This document shows positions 35,603 to 44,585 of a stretch of DNA of 64,000 nt, in pieces. The number at the start of each line of letters is the position of its first letter. Position 1 is the first letter of the stretch. Position numbers and translations under genes: made by a program. Source of the DNA: Streptococcus parasanguinis (GTDB lineage: Bacteria; Bacillota; Bacilli; Lactobacillales; Streptococcaceae); the NCBI RefSeq assembly GCF_016648855.1, contig NZ_JACLQU010000002.1, positions 145,610-209,609 of the forward strand. Reading direction: 5' to 3'. The notes under the pieces were generated by a model. It saw only the letters and a program-made list of their open reading frames with translations. It was not told the origin of the DNA and did no database searches.

Positions 35603-35630
35603 TTGACAATCTCTTCTAAAAGGTTATAAT
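35603..35630 (+). promoter_or_regulatory. Strong promoter of the aldose-epimerase-like gene
   Basis: Consensus TTGACA, a 16-nt spacer and consensus TATAAT. Confidence 0.85.
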
Positions 35631-35669
35631 GAATATAATAACTATACTAATTACAAAGAGGTGTCGCCC

Positions 35670-36563
35670 ATGGTGATTTCATTAAAAAATGATGATCTAG
35701 AAGTACAATGTAAGACATTTGGAGGGGAATTGAGCTCCATTCGAAGTAAAGAAGGCATAGAATATCTCTGGCAAGGGGATCCAGAGTATTGGTCAGGACA
35801 AGCGCCCGTACTGTTTCCGATTTGCGGGAGCGTTCGTAATGGCCAAGTGCAGTATCATCTAAAAGATGGAGTGAAGACAGGCCAGCTTCCAAGACACGGC
35901 CTTATTCGGAAGAGAGAGTTTGAACTCAAAGAACAAACAGACCATCGTCTTGTCTTTGAAATTACCTATAACGACGAAAGCTTACAAAATTATCCCTACC
36001 ATTTTCGAGTGGAAATTATCTATGAATTGCAGGGGAAAGAGATCACCATCACCTATCGCGTGCAAAATTTAGAGTCAGATCAAGTCATGCCTTATTTCAT
36101 TGGAGGGCATCCAGCCTTTCGTTGTCCCCTTTTAGCAGATGAAGACTATGAAGACTACGAGTTGATTTTTGAAAAAGAAGAAAGCTGTAGCGTTCCTCTC
36201 TTGTTCACAGAAACCGGGTTGGTTGATCGCCTGCAGCGGACGCCATTTTTAGACCATAGTCGTAGCCTACCTTTGCGCCATGAACTATTTGAAAAAGACG
36301 CCATTATTTTAGATCAATTAGCTTCTAAATCTGTGCAGCTCCTCTCGAAAAAATCTGGTAAAGGTTTGGAATTTGCCTTTGCAGATTTTGAGAATCTCGT
36401 CCTTTGGTCTACCAATAACAAGGGGCCTTTCATTGCCTTGGAGCCTTGGACGGGTATTTCCACATCTGCAGAAGAGGGCGATTTCTTCGAAGATAAAAAA
36501 GGTGTGATCCAGTTGGCTCCTCAAGAAACACGGAGTCACCAGTACCGTATCACCATTTTGTAA
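35670..36563 (+). CDS. Aldose 1-epimerase family protein (LacX/GalM-like)
   Basis: A 297-residue galactose mutarotase-like beta-sandwich protein. Landmarks are GGELSSIRSKEGIEYLWQGDPEYW, PRHGLIRKREFEL (the substrate-binding His region), GGHPAFRCPL and the late ALEPWTGISTS, which holds the catalytic Glu. It resembles LacX-type proteins more than GalM, so its sugar is uncertain. ATG 35670 (AGAGG 9 nt upstream) is preferred to a GTG at 35661. Confidence 0.83.
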   Translation: MVISLKNDDLEVQCKTFGGELSSIRSKEGIEYLWQGDPEYWSGQAPVLFPICGSVRNGQVQYHLKDGVKTGQLPRHGLIRKREFELKEQTDHRLVFEITYNDESLQNYPYHFRVEIIYELQGKEITITYRVQNLESDQVMPYFIGGHPAFRCPLLADEDYEDYELIFEKEESCSVPLLFTETGLVDRLQRTPFLDHSRSLPLRHELFEKDAIILDQLASKSVQLLSKKSGKGLEFAFADFENLVLWSTNNKGPFIALEPWTGISTSAEEGDFFEDKKGVIQLAPQETRSHQYRITIL

Positions 36564-36568
36564 ATGAA

Positions 36569-36603
36569 AAACCGTTGGACTAAGGAGTCCGACGGTTCTT
36601 TTT
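36569..36603 (+). terminator. Terminator after epimerase-like gene
   Basis: AACCGTTGGACT pairs with AGTCCGACGGTT, then a T-run. It overlaps the 3' end of the convergent GIY-YIG gene. Confidence 0.85.
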
Positions 36604-36843
36604 GATATAGTTTAGCTTTGCTTGGCGTGATTTCTTTTTAAAGAGAGCCTCGGCAGACATAGCAGAGGGTTTATCTGGATAGGATTCTTGGTAAAGAAGT
36701 TTAACGGGGAGGCGAGCCCGTGTATATTTGGCGCCTTTTCCAGCATTGTGAGTCTTTAGGCGTTTTTCAACATCCGTGGTGTAGCCAGTGTAGAGGGAGC
36801 CATCCGCACACTCTAGGACATACATGTAAGCCTTAGTTTCCAT
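36580..36843 (-). CDS. GIY-YIG nuclease-fold protein (UPF0213)
   Basis: An 87-residue protein from the ATG at 36843. The GIY-YIG core appears as [23 protein letters not shown], followed by [20 protein letters not shown]. This matches UPF0213, small GIY-YIG proteins of unknown biological role, usually encoded beside a methyltransferase as here; the start overlaps the methyltransferase stop by 11 nt. Upstream ATGs would lie inside that gene and lack support. Confidence 0.85.
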   Translation of the reverse strand: METKAYMYVLECADGSLYTGYTTDVEKRLKTHNAGKGAKYTRARLPVKLLYQESYPDKPSAMSAEALFKKKSRQAKLNYIKKNRRTP

Positions 36844-37579
36844 AGTAGATCTCATGAATCTCGTCTGTATAGCTGCCGTCTTCATTGTGAATAAAGAGGG
36901 GAGGCAGAATTTTTAAACCATCCAGTGAGCCATCCTTGATCGCCTCAATCAACAACATATTCGCCTCTTTGGTCACTTTGGGATAGACAAACTGGATCCG
37001 CTTAGGTGCAAGATTGTAACGTTTCATGGTTTCGATGATATCCAAGAAGCGATCTGGACGATGGACCATCGCTAAGCGGCCATTTGATTTAAGAACTCGC
37101 TGAGCCACATGGCAAATCTCATCTAAATTGGTCGTAATTTCATGTCGAGCTAAGAGGTAGTGTTCACTCTCATTGAGATTGGAATGCTCATCCACCTTGA
37201 AATAAGGGGGATTGCAGAGGATAATATCCACCTTACTGCCCTTGATATGTTGGGGTAAATGCTTGAGATCATCGGTGATCATGGACATTTGCTGGTTCAA
37301 GCCATTGAGAGCAATGGAGCGGGTTGCCATATCCGCCAGACGTTCCTGTATTTCGACACCAATGATCTGGGCTTCTGTCCGAGTACTCGCAAAAAGTCCC
37401 ACGGCCCCATTTCCAGCGCAGAGATCTACGATCAAGCCCCGCTTGGGCAATTTTGGAAAGCGCGAGAGCAGGACGCTATCCACGGAATAACTAAAGACTT
37501 CCCGATTTTGTATAATTTTCACATCACTTGAAAAAAGTTGATTGACGCGCTCGCCGTCTTTTAATTCGATATCTGTCAT
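36833..37579 (-). CDS. TrmN6-like tRNA/adenine methyltransferase
   Basis: A 248-residue class I SAM methyltransferase. [15 protein letters not shown] is the SAM-binding motif I and CNPPYF is the NPPY catalytic motif of N6-adenine methyltransferases; the pattern fits TrmN6, which modifies A37 of tRNA-Val. No Shine-Dalgarno precedes ATG 37579; instead TGCTATAAT lies so that transcription should start at or next to the A of the ATG, predicting a leaderless mRNA. Forms starting further upstream would run through the promoter. Confidence 0.85.
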   Translation of the reverse strand: MTDIELKDGERVNQLFSSDVKIIQNREVFSYSVDSVLLSRFPKLPKRGLIVDLCAGNGAVGLFASTRTEAQIIGVEIQERLADMATRSIALNGLNQQMSMITDDLKHLPQHIKGSKVDIILCNPPYFKVDEHSNLNESEHYLLARHEITTNLDEICHVAQRVLKSNGRLAMVHRPDRFLDIIETMKRYNLAPKRIQFVYPKVTKEANMLLIEAIKDGSLDGLKILPPLFIHNEDGSYTDEIHEIYYGN

Positions 37580-37585
37580 GGCTCT

Positions 37586-37594
37586 ATTATAGCA
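37586..37594 (-). promoter_or_regulatory. Extended -10 for a leaderless transcript (methyltransferase)
   Basis: On the minus strand TGC plus TATAAT ends 6 nt before the start codon, so +1 falls at about the ATG. Confidence 0.6.
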
Positions 37595-37629
37595 TGAAAA
37601 GAGGCCTGGGGAAAGATCGATAAAACATA

Positions 37630-37659
37630 AAAAGTTGAGAGTTTTTACTCTCAACTTTT
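37630..37659 (-). terminator. Terminator of the P-type ATPase gene
   Basis: AAAAGTTGAGAGT and ACTCTCAACTTTT form a perfect 13-bp stem with a TTTT loop, starting right after the ATPase stop codon. Confidence 0.88.
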
Positions 37660-39999
37660 TTAATCAAATTCATATTTTTGGAGAATTGTAGTGAGGATAA
37701 AGACTCCTGTAAAGATGGCCATCAATGCCAGATAAACTGGGAAAGTAGTGGCTGTAAGGAGGGAAATCTCGATCAAGTTTTTCAACACGATCGCAGATGC
37801 GTAGAATCCTACTACAGAGAAGAGGATGAGGAGGGCCCGCCAGATATTTAGTGGCAGGCAAGCACGGATAACGGATAGGAAACCGATGGATCCAAGTAAG
37901 TAGTAGGATACAGTAGACATATCGGCTGCAGACCAACCATGGCTTGCTCCCCAAAGGCGAATGAACAAAACACTAAAGACGACCATCAAGGCGCTTGGTA
38001 AGGCTAACAGAAGGGAACGTCTCAAGAAGTGTTTTTCAACCGGTTTGATATTGCGTTCAAAGGTCAACACAAATGGTGGGAATCCTTCGACGAATTGGTC
38101 AATCAGGGTGATTTGAATAGGGATGAAAGGGAAAATCAGCAAATAGTTGACGTTAAAGAAGAGAGCACTGGCAATACAGATGATAGCCAAGAGGAAGGAA
38201 TAGATCGTTTTGATAAAGAAGATTGGAGCGATTCGTCCAATGTTATTCACCACACGACGGCCTTCAAAAAGAATTTCTGGAACGTCATTAAAGTCAGAGT
38301 TCAAAAGAACAATATTGGCAATTTGACGGGTTGCAGGATCTCCCTCAGCCATTACGATGGAGCAGTCTGCTTCGCGAAGAGCAAGGATATCATTGACCCC
38401 ATCTCCTGTCATAGCAGTTGTCCGACCAGCTGCTTTCAAGGTTTGGATAAGCAGTTTTTTCTGGTGAGGGGACACGCGCCCAAAGATAGCTGTTTCTTCT
38501 GCTTGATCCACTAATTGATCATCAGAAATTTTTGAACAATCAATGTAGTTCTCATAATTTTTGAAGCCAGCTTGTTGAGCGATATAAGAGACCGTCACAG
38601 GGTTGTCACCGGAGATGATTTTGAGATCCACTCCTTGAGAGCGCAAATACTCAAGAGTATCTGAAGCCCCTTCACGAATGGGGTCTGTAATCTCAATAAC
38701 TGCAATCCCTTCAAGATTTTCAGGCAGTTTCAATTCCTGCATGCTGATCAGTTCTGAACTGTGAGCCAAGACGAGCACGCGCGATCCACGAGCTTGTGCT
38801 TCGACGACAGCAGCTGGATTTTCTTTCAGGAGCATTTCAGGAGCACCGAGAAAGACGGTTCCAAGGTTGGATAGGTGCATGGCTCCCCATTTCCGATCAC
38901 TTGAGAAAGGAATAATATTTTCCGCAGTATAGGCATGCTCCAACTCCCCATAAGCCTTGCGAATAGCTTGAGCAGTAGGATTGGTGTCCTCGCTATTTTG
39001 CATGTAAGCTGAAAGGATAACTTTGATGGTTTCCTCAGAAAAATGATCAGATAAGCTATGGAGAGCTTCAACTGTCATCTTCCCTTGGGTGATGGTACCG
39101 GTCTTATCAAGGCACAAGGTATCCACACGCGCCAGGGTTTCTACTGAGTACATTTCTTGGACAAGAACCTTGCGCATGCCGAGCTTAATAACCGCTGTCA
39201 AAAGAGACGTAACTGTCAGTAAGGCAATTCCTTTTGGCAACATTCCCAGGAGAGCTGTGGAAGAATTCACGACAGAATCTTTGATTGGCAGCATCTTGAT
39301 CAACAATGCTTCAAAGAAGAGGGCAAGGCCAAATGGAATGATAATTTTACCAGTGAAGCTTGAAATTTTCGCTAAGTTATAAAGAATACGCGAATTGATA
39401 GGTTTCAAGGTCTTGGCTTCCATCATCAGTTTGTTGGCATAGTTGTTTGCTCCAACTCGCTTGACACGGGCATAGACTTGACCACTGGCAATATAACTAC
39501 CAGAAAGCAGTTCATCACCAACTTCTTTTAAGACCAGATCACTCTCACCAGTCAGCATAGCTTCATTGGCTTCAGCGATACCAGACATGACTTCGGCATC
39601 ACTAGGGATCTGCTCACCCGAAGATAAGAGCATTAAATCACCTAGAACAAGCTTTTCTGGTGGAATCGCATCTTTTTCCCCGTCACGAATGACAGTCACT
39701 AGCTCACGACTCATGAGGTTGAGCTTATCAATCATCCGCTTGGCGCGCATCTCGGTCATGATCCCTGTAATGGCATTGAAGCAAATGACTGCGAAAAAGA
39801 TCATATTGCTCCAGGCCTGTACAGCAGCCAAGGCCACAGCAATCACAAAGTTTAAGGTATTAAACAAGGTGAAGACGTTGCGCTTGATAATTTGCCAGGT
39901 ACTGGTACTTGTATTCGTTGTAAAATCATTGGTTTGTCCGCGATCCATTTTCTTGCGGACTTCACTGAGGGACAAGCCCTTTAAATCAATAGTTTCCAT
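37660..39999 (-). CDS. P-type cation-transporting ATPase (CtpE-like)
   Basis: A 779-residue P-type ATPase. Key features: TGES actuator motif, phosphorylation motif DKTGTIT, nucleotide-binding residues, hinge TGDGVNDILALREAD, and about eight to ten membrane segments including GMLPKGIALLTVTSLLTAVIKL. The PKG (rather than PEG) in membrane helix 4 places it with CtpE-like enzymes; the pneumococcal relative CaxP exports Ca2+, so calcium efflux is likely but not shown. ATG 39999 has no good ribosome site; TGATATCAT upstream could give a near-leaderless start. Confidence 0.88.
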   Translation of the reverse strand: METIDLKGLSLSEVRKKMDRGQTNDFTTNTSTSTWQIIKRNVFTLFNTLNFVIAVALAAVQAWSNMIFFAVICFNAITGIMTEMRAKRMIDKLNLMSRELVTVIRDGEKDAIPPEKLVLGDLMLLSSGEQIPSDAEVMSGIAEANEAMLTGESDLVLKEVGDELLSGSYIASGQVYARVKRVGANNYANKLMMEAKTLKPINSRILYNLAKISSFTGKIIIPFGLALFFEALLIKMLPIKDSVVNSSTALLGMLPKGIALLTVTSLLTAVIKLGMRKVLVQEMYSVETLARVDTLCLDKTGTITQGKMTVEALHSLSDHFSEETIKVILSAYMQNSEDTNPTAQAIRKAYGELEHAYTAENIIPFSSDRKWGAMHLSNLGTVFLGAPEMLLKENPAAVVEAQARGSRVLVLAHSSELISMQELKLPENLEGIAVIEITDPIREGASDTLEYLRSQGVDLKIISGDNPVTVSYIAQQAGFKNYENYIDCSKISDDQLVDQAEETAIFGRVSPHQKKLLIQTLKAAGRTTAMTGDGVNDILALREADCSIVMAEGDPATRQIANIVLLNSDFNDVPEILFEGRRVVNNIGRIAPIFFIKTIYSFLLAIICIASALFFNVNYLLIFPFIPIQITLIDQFVEGFPPFVLTFERNIKPVEKHFLRRSLLLALPSALMVVFSVLFIRLWGASHGWSAADMSTVSYYLLGSIGFLSVIRACLPLNIWRALLILFSVVGFYASAIVLKNLIEISLLTATTFPVYLALMAIFTGVFILTTILQKYEFD

Positions 40000-40076
40000 A
40001 GACAATATGATATCATTTTTTTGAGAAAAAGACTATCTAGAATCGGTCCGCTGAGACAATTTTTATCTAAAAAAGG

Positions 40077-40106
40077 TTTGCGGTCAAAATCAGGATACGG
40101 TATAAT
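40077..40106 (+). promoter_or_regulatory. Promoter of plsC
   Basis: TTGCGG, an 18-nt spacer and TATAAT, about 70 nt before the ATG. Confidence 0.55.
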
Positions 40107-40174
40107 AAGAAAGAACCTTTTACAGGATGGAATATCTTGTAGAGAGACGAATGAAATGGATTTGAGGAACAACT

Positions 40175-40921
40175 ATGTTTTATACCTATTTACGTGGCCT
40201 TGTTGCCTTTATTCTTTGGGTTTTAAATGGGAATGCCCATTACCATCATAAGGACAATATTCCAGATCGAAAAGAGAACTACATCTTGGTATCGCCTCAC
40301 CGGACTTGGTGGGATCCGGTCTATATGGCCTTTGCGACCAAGCCAAAGCAGTTTATCTTTATGGCGAAAAAAGAGCTCTTCACCAATCGTATTTTTGGCT
40401 GGTGGATTCGCATGTGTGGGGCTTTTCCGATCGACCGTGAAAATCCAGGAGCAGAAGCCATTAAGTATCCTGTCAATATGCTGAAAAAGAGCAACCGTTC
40501 TTTGATTATGTTCCCAAGTGGAAGCCGTCATTCTCAAGACGTCAAAGGCGGTGTTGCCATCATTGCCAAAATGGCGAAGGTCCGTATCATGCCAGTGACT
40601 TATACTGGTCCAAGAGACTTGAAAGGGTTGGCAACAGGTGAACGCATTGATATGAACTTTGGACATCCCATTGATATTTCGGATATTAAAAAGATGAATG
40701 ACGAAGGAGTGGCAGAGGTTGCCCGCCGTATCCAGGAGGAATTTGATCGCTTGGATGCGGAAGCACAAGCGATCAACACCCCAACAAAACCTTTTATCTT
40801 GATTCGTTTGTTAAAAATCCTTTTGATTCCTCTTGTCTTAGTAGTGGGCATCTTGACCTTGCTCTTTAGTTACCTGGCAAGCTTTGTATGGGATCCAGAC
40901 AAACATCGGAAAAACAAGTAA
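40175..40921 (+). CDS. plsC: 1-acyl-sn-glycerol-3-phosphate acyltransferase
   Basis: A 248-residue PlsC. The acyltransferase motif HRTWWD (HX4D) lies near residue 42, the substrate-binding FPSGSRH near 111, and a C-terminal membrane segment near 207-230. It adds the second acyl chain to make phosphatidic acid. It is divergent from the ATPase gene. A strong terminator ends the unit just ahead of the comEA cin-box. Confidence 0.93.
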   Translation: MFYTYLRGLVAFILWVLNGNAHYHHKDNIPDRKENYILVSPHRTWWDPVYMAFATKPKQFIFMAKKELFTNRIFGWWIRMCGAFPIDRENPGAEAIKYPVNMLKKSNRSLIMFPSGSRHSQDVKGGVAIIAKMAKVRIMPVTYTGPRDLKGLATGERIDMNFGHPIDISDIKKMNDEGVAEVARRIQEEFDRLDAEAQAINTPTKPFILIRLLKILLIPLVLVVGILTLLFSYLASFVWDPDKHRKNK

Positions 40922-40922
40922 A

Positions 40923-40953
40923 AAAACTGAGAGTCTTTCTCAGTTTTTTTTTA
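40923..40953 (+). terminator. Terminator after plsC
   Basis: AAAACTGAGA pairs with TCTCAGTTTT around 5 nt, then a T-run. Confidence 0.9.
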
Positions 40954-40957
40954 TTTT

Positions 40958-40965
40958 TACGAATA
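40958..40965 (+). promoter_or_regulatory. Cin-box (SigX/ComX promoter) of comEA-comEC
   Basis: TACGAATA is an exact competence cin-box, 23 nt before the comEA start and preceded by a T-rich stretch, the usual context. Confidence 0.92.
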
Positions 40966-40988
40966 ATAAAAGTGAGAGGAGGTTTCTT

Positions 40989-41657
40989 ATGGAGGATATC
41001 ATCGAAAAAATCAAAGAATATAAGCTCTTTTTGGCTCTTACAGCTATCGGACTCTTACTTGGAGGGTATTTTCTTTTTCATCGACCTCAGTCAAGTGCAT
41101 CCACCATACCGGATCTTTATCAGGCTTCGAGTTCAACTTCGAGCAAAGAAAAGGTGCAGACCACTAGTTCCAAAGAAGAAAAGACGACGACTTCTGTGTC
41201 TGATGCACCCGAGATCATTACGGTCGATGTCAAAGGAGCCGTCAAACAACCAGGGGTCTATGAGTTGCGCTCCAATAGCAGAGTCCACGATGCCATTTAT
41301 AAGGCAGGCGGGATGACAGCAGATGCCAATAGCCAATCGGTCAACTTGGCGCAAAAACTCACCGATGAAGCAGTGATCTATGTTGCTAAAGAAGGGGAGG
41401 ATGTTCCAGCACTTGGGAGTTCAGAAAGTCCTGCAACTTCGTCAGCACCAGCAGAAAAAACAGGCAAGGTCCGTTTAAATCGAGCGACCGAGTCAGAGCT
41501 CCAAACCGTATCAGGCATTGGACAGAAACGTGCCCAGGACATTATCGCCTATCGCGAAGCAAATGGTCCTTTTCGATCAGTGGATGATCTGAAGAATGTT
41601 TCAGGAATCGGAGAGAAAACACTGGAGAAACTAAGAGATGCTTTCACGGTGGATTAA
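40989..41657 (+). CDS. comEA: Competence DNA receptor ComEA
   Basis: A 222-residue protein: a membrane anchor (about residues 12-30), a Ser/Thr-rich linker, an SLBB domain (VDVKGAVKQPGVYELRSNSRVHDAIYKAGG) and a C-terminal double helix-hairpin-helix DNA-binding domain (LQTVSGIGQKRAQDIIAYRE ... LKNVSGIGEKTLEKL). It binds incoming DNA at the surface. AGGAGG precedes ATG 40989; a longer frame upstream covers the terminator and cin-box and is rejected. Induced by SigX through the cin-box. Confidence 0.95.
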   Translation: MEDIIEKIKEYKLFLALTAIGLLLGGYFLFHRPQSSASTIPDLYQASSSTSSKEKVQTTSSKEEKTTTSVSDAPEIITVDVKGAVKQPGVYELRSNSRVHDAIYKAGGMTADANSQSVNLAQKLTDEAVIYVAKEGEDVPALGSSESPATSSAPAEKTGKVRLNRATESELQTVSGIGQKRAQDIIAYREANGPFRSVDDLKNVSGIGEKTLEKLRDAFTVD

Positions 41658-43884
41658 AGACCTTCCTTTTTCGCTTGTCCATCTCGCCTTTGTGCTCCTA
41701 TGGCTGTATTTTAGTATCTATCAACCATCTTGGCTTTCGATCAGCGGTCTAGTAGTAGTGGGAATTTTAGCAGTTCATCACTATAAAGGGGAGCGCTCAA
41801 GTTTGCTAGGGCTTGCTTTAGCAACCCTTTGTTTTGCGGCCTTCTTTGTCTTTCAGCGAATACAGGATCATCCAGTACAAGCAGAAAGTCAGCCCCCATC
41901 CCACTTACGTCTGATTCCAGATAGCATCAAGATCAATGGGGACGCCCTGTCTTTTCGTGCTAAAAATCAGGGAAGGACCTACCAAGTCTTCTACACTTTA
42001 AAATCAGAAAAAGAAAAACAGCAGTGGCAAAGTCAAACTCATTTGTTGGAGTTGACGTATAAAGGTGCTATAGAAGAGCCAGAAGGGCAGCGAAATTTTA
42101 GAGGATTTGACTATCGAGCTTATTTGAAGACTCAGGGAATATATCACCAAATTAGAATTGAAACGATCCAATCCGCGCTTCCTATACAGACTTGGAATGT
42201 TTTTGACTGGCTGTCTCAATGGAGGCGACAAGCCATTGTTTGGAGTAAAGAGCACTTTCCGCAGCCAATGAACCAGTATATGACCGGCCTTCTTTTTGGC
42301 TATTTAGATAAGGATTTTGAAGAGATGGACCAGCTTTACACGAGTTTAGGAATCATCCATTTATTCGCCTTATCTGGGATGCAGGTCGGCTTTTTCATCA
42401 ATGGGATACGAAAAGGTCTCTTACGTCTAGGAATCTTGCAAGAGACAGTTGATATCTGGATGGTTCCAATTTCTTTGGTCTATGCTGGCTTGACAGGTTT
42501 TTCAGTTTCAGTGGTTCGCAGTCTCTTGCAAAAGATCCTCTCTCAAAAGGGGATCCGAGGGATGGAGAATATGGCGATGACCCTGATGCTCTTAATGCTG
42601 CTTGTGCCCAAGTTTCTCCTGACCGCTGGAGGGGTCTTGAGTTGTGCCTATGCCTTTATTTTGACCTTGGTAGATACCAGTTCTTATTCAGGACTGAAAA
42701 AGCTACTAGTGGAAAGTTTCTGGATTAGCCTGGGGATTTTGCCCCTTTTGACCTATTACTTTAGTGTCTTTCAACCCTGGTCACTCCCTTTAACCTTCCT
42801 CTTTTCTTTCTTATTTGACCTTGTCCTTCTTCCAGGTTTAACGGTGCTATTTATCTTATCGATTCTAAAGCCCCTTACAATTTTTAACAGTTTCTTTCTT
42901 CTCATAGAGGAGTGTATTCGTTGGATTTCAAAGCTCACGTCGCTACCGTTGGTATTTGGTCAGCCGACGGGACCAGCTCTGATCGCTCTCTTCCTTCTTT
43001 TAGGGATCTTGTATGATCTTCGAAAGCAAAAAAAACGTCGTTTCCTGTTAATAGGCATGATTCTACTCATCTTTTGTTGGACCAAGCATCCTTTAGAAAA
43101 TGAGATTACCATGGTGGATATCGGTCAAGGAGACAGTATCTTTTTACGTGATTGGAGAGGAAGAACCATTTTGATTGATGTCGGAGGACGCGTCACTTTT
43201 AAAAGTGGAGACAAGTGGCAAGAGCGCAGTCAATCTGCCAATGCGGAACAAACCTTGATTCCCTATCTCAAGAGTCGAGGTGTTGGAAAACTCGATGCTC
43301 TGGTCTTGACCCATACAGATCAGGACCATATGGGCGATATGGTCGAGGTTGCCAGACAAATCCCGGTTAAAAAAGTGTATGTCAGTCCAGGCAGTCTAAC
43401 CAGTTCCAAATTTCAAGAGAAATTGAAACAGCTTCATAGTCCAGTTAAAGTAGTCCAGAGAGGGGATCAACTTCCTATTTTTGATCATCATCTCGAAGTC
43501 TTATCTCCTGATGAAGTGGGGGATGGCAAAAATAATGATTCGATTGTCCTCTATGGGCAGTTTTATCAAAAAAGGTTTTTGTTTACAGGTGATCTGGAAG
43601 AAGCTGGGGAGAAAAAACTATTGGGAAACTATCCCCAATTACAAGTGGATATCTTGAAAGTAGGCCACCACGGATCGAAAGGTTCCTCTAGTGATGTATT
43701 TTTGGATCAGCTACATCCCCAATTGGCCTTAATCTCCGTTGGAAAGAAAAATCGCTATCAGCACCCTCATAAAGAATTGCTTGATCGTTTAGAGGAACGA
43801 TCCATTTCTTACCTTCGTACCGATGAAAGAGGAGCGATTCGCTTGATTGGGTGGGATCATTGGAGGGTAGAAACGGTCCGCTAG
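41638..43884 (+). CDS. comEC: Competence DNA channel ComEC
   Basis: A 748-residue membrane protein: an N-terminal membrane region with a soluble OB-like domain, the Competence domain (IHLFALSGMQVGFFINGIRKG) and a C-terminal metallo-beta-lactamase-like domain with VDIGQGDSIFLRD and HTDQDHMGD. It carries single-stranded DNA across the membrane. Its ATG lies 20 nt inside comEA, so the two are coupled. No interruption is seen, so DNA uptake should be possible as far as this gene goes. Confidence 0.95.
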   Translation: MLSRWIKDLPFSLVHLAFVLLWLYFSIYQPSWLSISGLVVVGILAVHHYKGERSSLLGLALATLCFAAFFVFQRIQDHPVQAESQPPSHLRLIPDSIKINGDALSFRAKNQGRTYQVFYTLKSEKEKQQWQSQTHLLELTYKGAIEEPEGQRNFRGFDYRAYLKTQGIYHQIRIETIQSALPIQTWNVFDWLSQWRRQAIVWSKEHFPQPMNQYMTGLLFGYLDKDFEEMDQLYTSLGIIHLFALSGMQVGFFINGIRKGLLRLGILQETVDIWMVPISLVYAGLTGFSVSVVRSLLQKILSQKGIRGMENMAMTLMLLMLLVPKFLLTAGGVLSCAYAFILTLVDTSSYSGLKKLLVESFWISLGILPLLTYYFSVFQPWSLPLTFLFSFLFDLVLLPGLTVLFILSILKPLTIFNSFFLLIEECIRWISKLTSLPLVFGQPTGPALIALFLLLGILYDLRKQKKRRFLLIGMILLIFCWTKHPLENEITMVDIGQGDSIFLRDWRGRTILIDVGGRVTFKSGDKWQERSQSANAEQTLIPYLKSRGVGKLDALVLTHTDQDHMGDMVEVARQIPVKKVYVSPGSLTSSKFQEKLKQLHSPVKVVQRGDQLPIFDHHLEVLSPDEVGDGKNNDSIVLYGQFYQKRFLFTGDLEEAGEKKLLGNYPQLQVDILKVGHHGSKGSSSDVFLDQLHPQLALISVGKKNRYQHPHKELLDRLEERSISYLRTDERGAIRLIGWDHWRVETVR

Positions 43885-43959
43885 AGATGAGGAGAGGTTT
43901 GCTTTCTATGCTGAAAATTGCTATTATAGAAGGTGAAATCAATGTAAAGGTAGAATCGT

Positions 43960-44562
43960 ATGAACGCATTTAAGCAATTTTGGATACAGTATGCAGATTT
44001 TTCAAGTAAGACCAGTCGAGCTCATTTTTGGCTAGCTTTTTTCTGGAATTTCCTGATTTCTTTGCCTCTTTGGGTTTTTTACATCGTGACTTCTTTATCC
44101 CATCAAAATGCTCAAGAAATACTCAATTTTTCAACTGTTCATTCTAAAACAGGTCTATGGGCACTCGCTTTCTTAGCATTCTTTTACTTCCTCATTTTGG
44201 TACCCAGTCAAGCCATTTGTGTGCGTCGCTTGCGGGATGCTGGGATCCATTGGTCTTGGATCTTTTTGAACCTTGGTCCGGTTTTACTCTATTTATTGTC
44301 AGGGCTAGATATTTTCCTATTTCTTTGGGTGATTACAGTTATTTCTCTCTTGATTCTCATGATGCTTCCAGGAAAAAATACCTTCCCACAACCAGTAGAA
44401 ACTCCTATGGGAGTAACTTCTGAACCACAGGTCACAGCGACAGAAGGAAGCTTTGGAGGCAGCTCGTTTGAGCAAATTCCTAATTTTGTAGCAGCTCCAG
44501 ATTTGTCCGACGAAAAACCACCATTGGAACAAAAAATGGCTGCTGAACACGAAATCCACTAA
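43960..44562 (+). CDS. DUF805 membrane protein
   Basis: A 200-residue protein. The N-terminal part FKQFWIQYADFSSKTSRAHFWLAFFWNFLI is the DUF805 start, and three to four hydrophobic segments follow with CVRRLRDAGIHWSWIF, the family's basic-Arg motif. A cytoplasmic tail of about 60 acidic residues is added. DUF805 proteins have no firm role. It lies between comEC and holA. Confidence 0.85.
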   Translation: MNAFKQFWIQYADFSSKTSRAHFWLAFFWNFLISLPLWVFYIVTSLSHQNAQEILNFSTVHSKTGLWALAFLAFFYFLILVPSQAICVRRLRDAGIHWSWIFLNLGPVLLYLLSGLDIFLFLWVITVISLLILMMLPGKNTFPQPVETPMGVTSEPQVTATEGSFGGSSFEQIPNFVAAPDLSDEKPPLEQKMAAEHEIH

Positions 44563-44585
44563 ACGGATAAAGATAAGAGAGTTTC

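Noticed and set aside
40003..40023. Leaderless start for the P-type ATPase
   Set aside because: TGATATCAT upstream is only a partial -10 and two candidate starts exist, so it was not listed beside the three clearer cases.
40884..40988. N-terminal extension of comEA
   Set aside because: It spans the plsC terminator and the cin-box.
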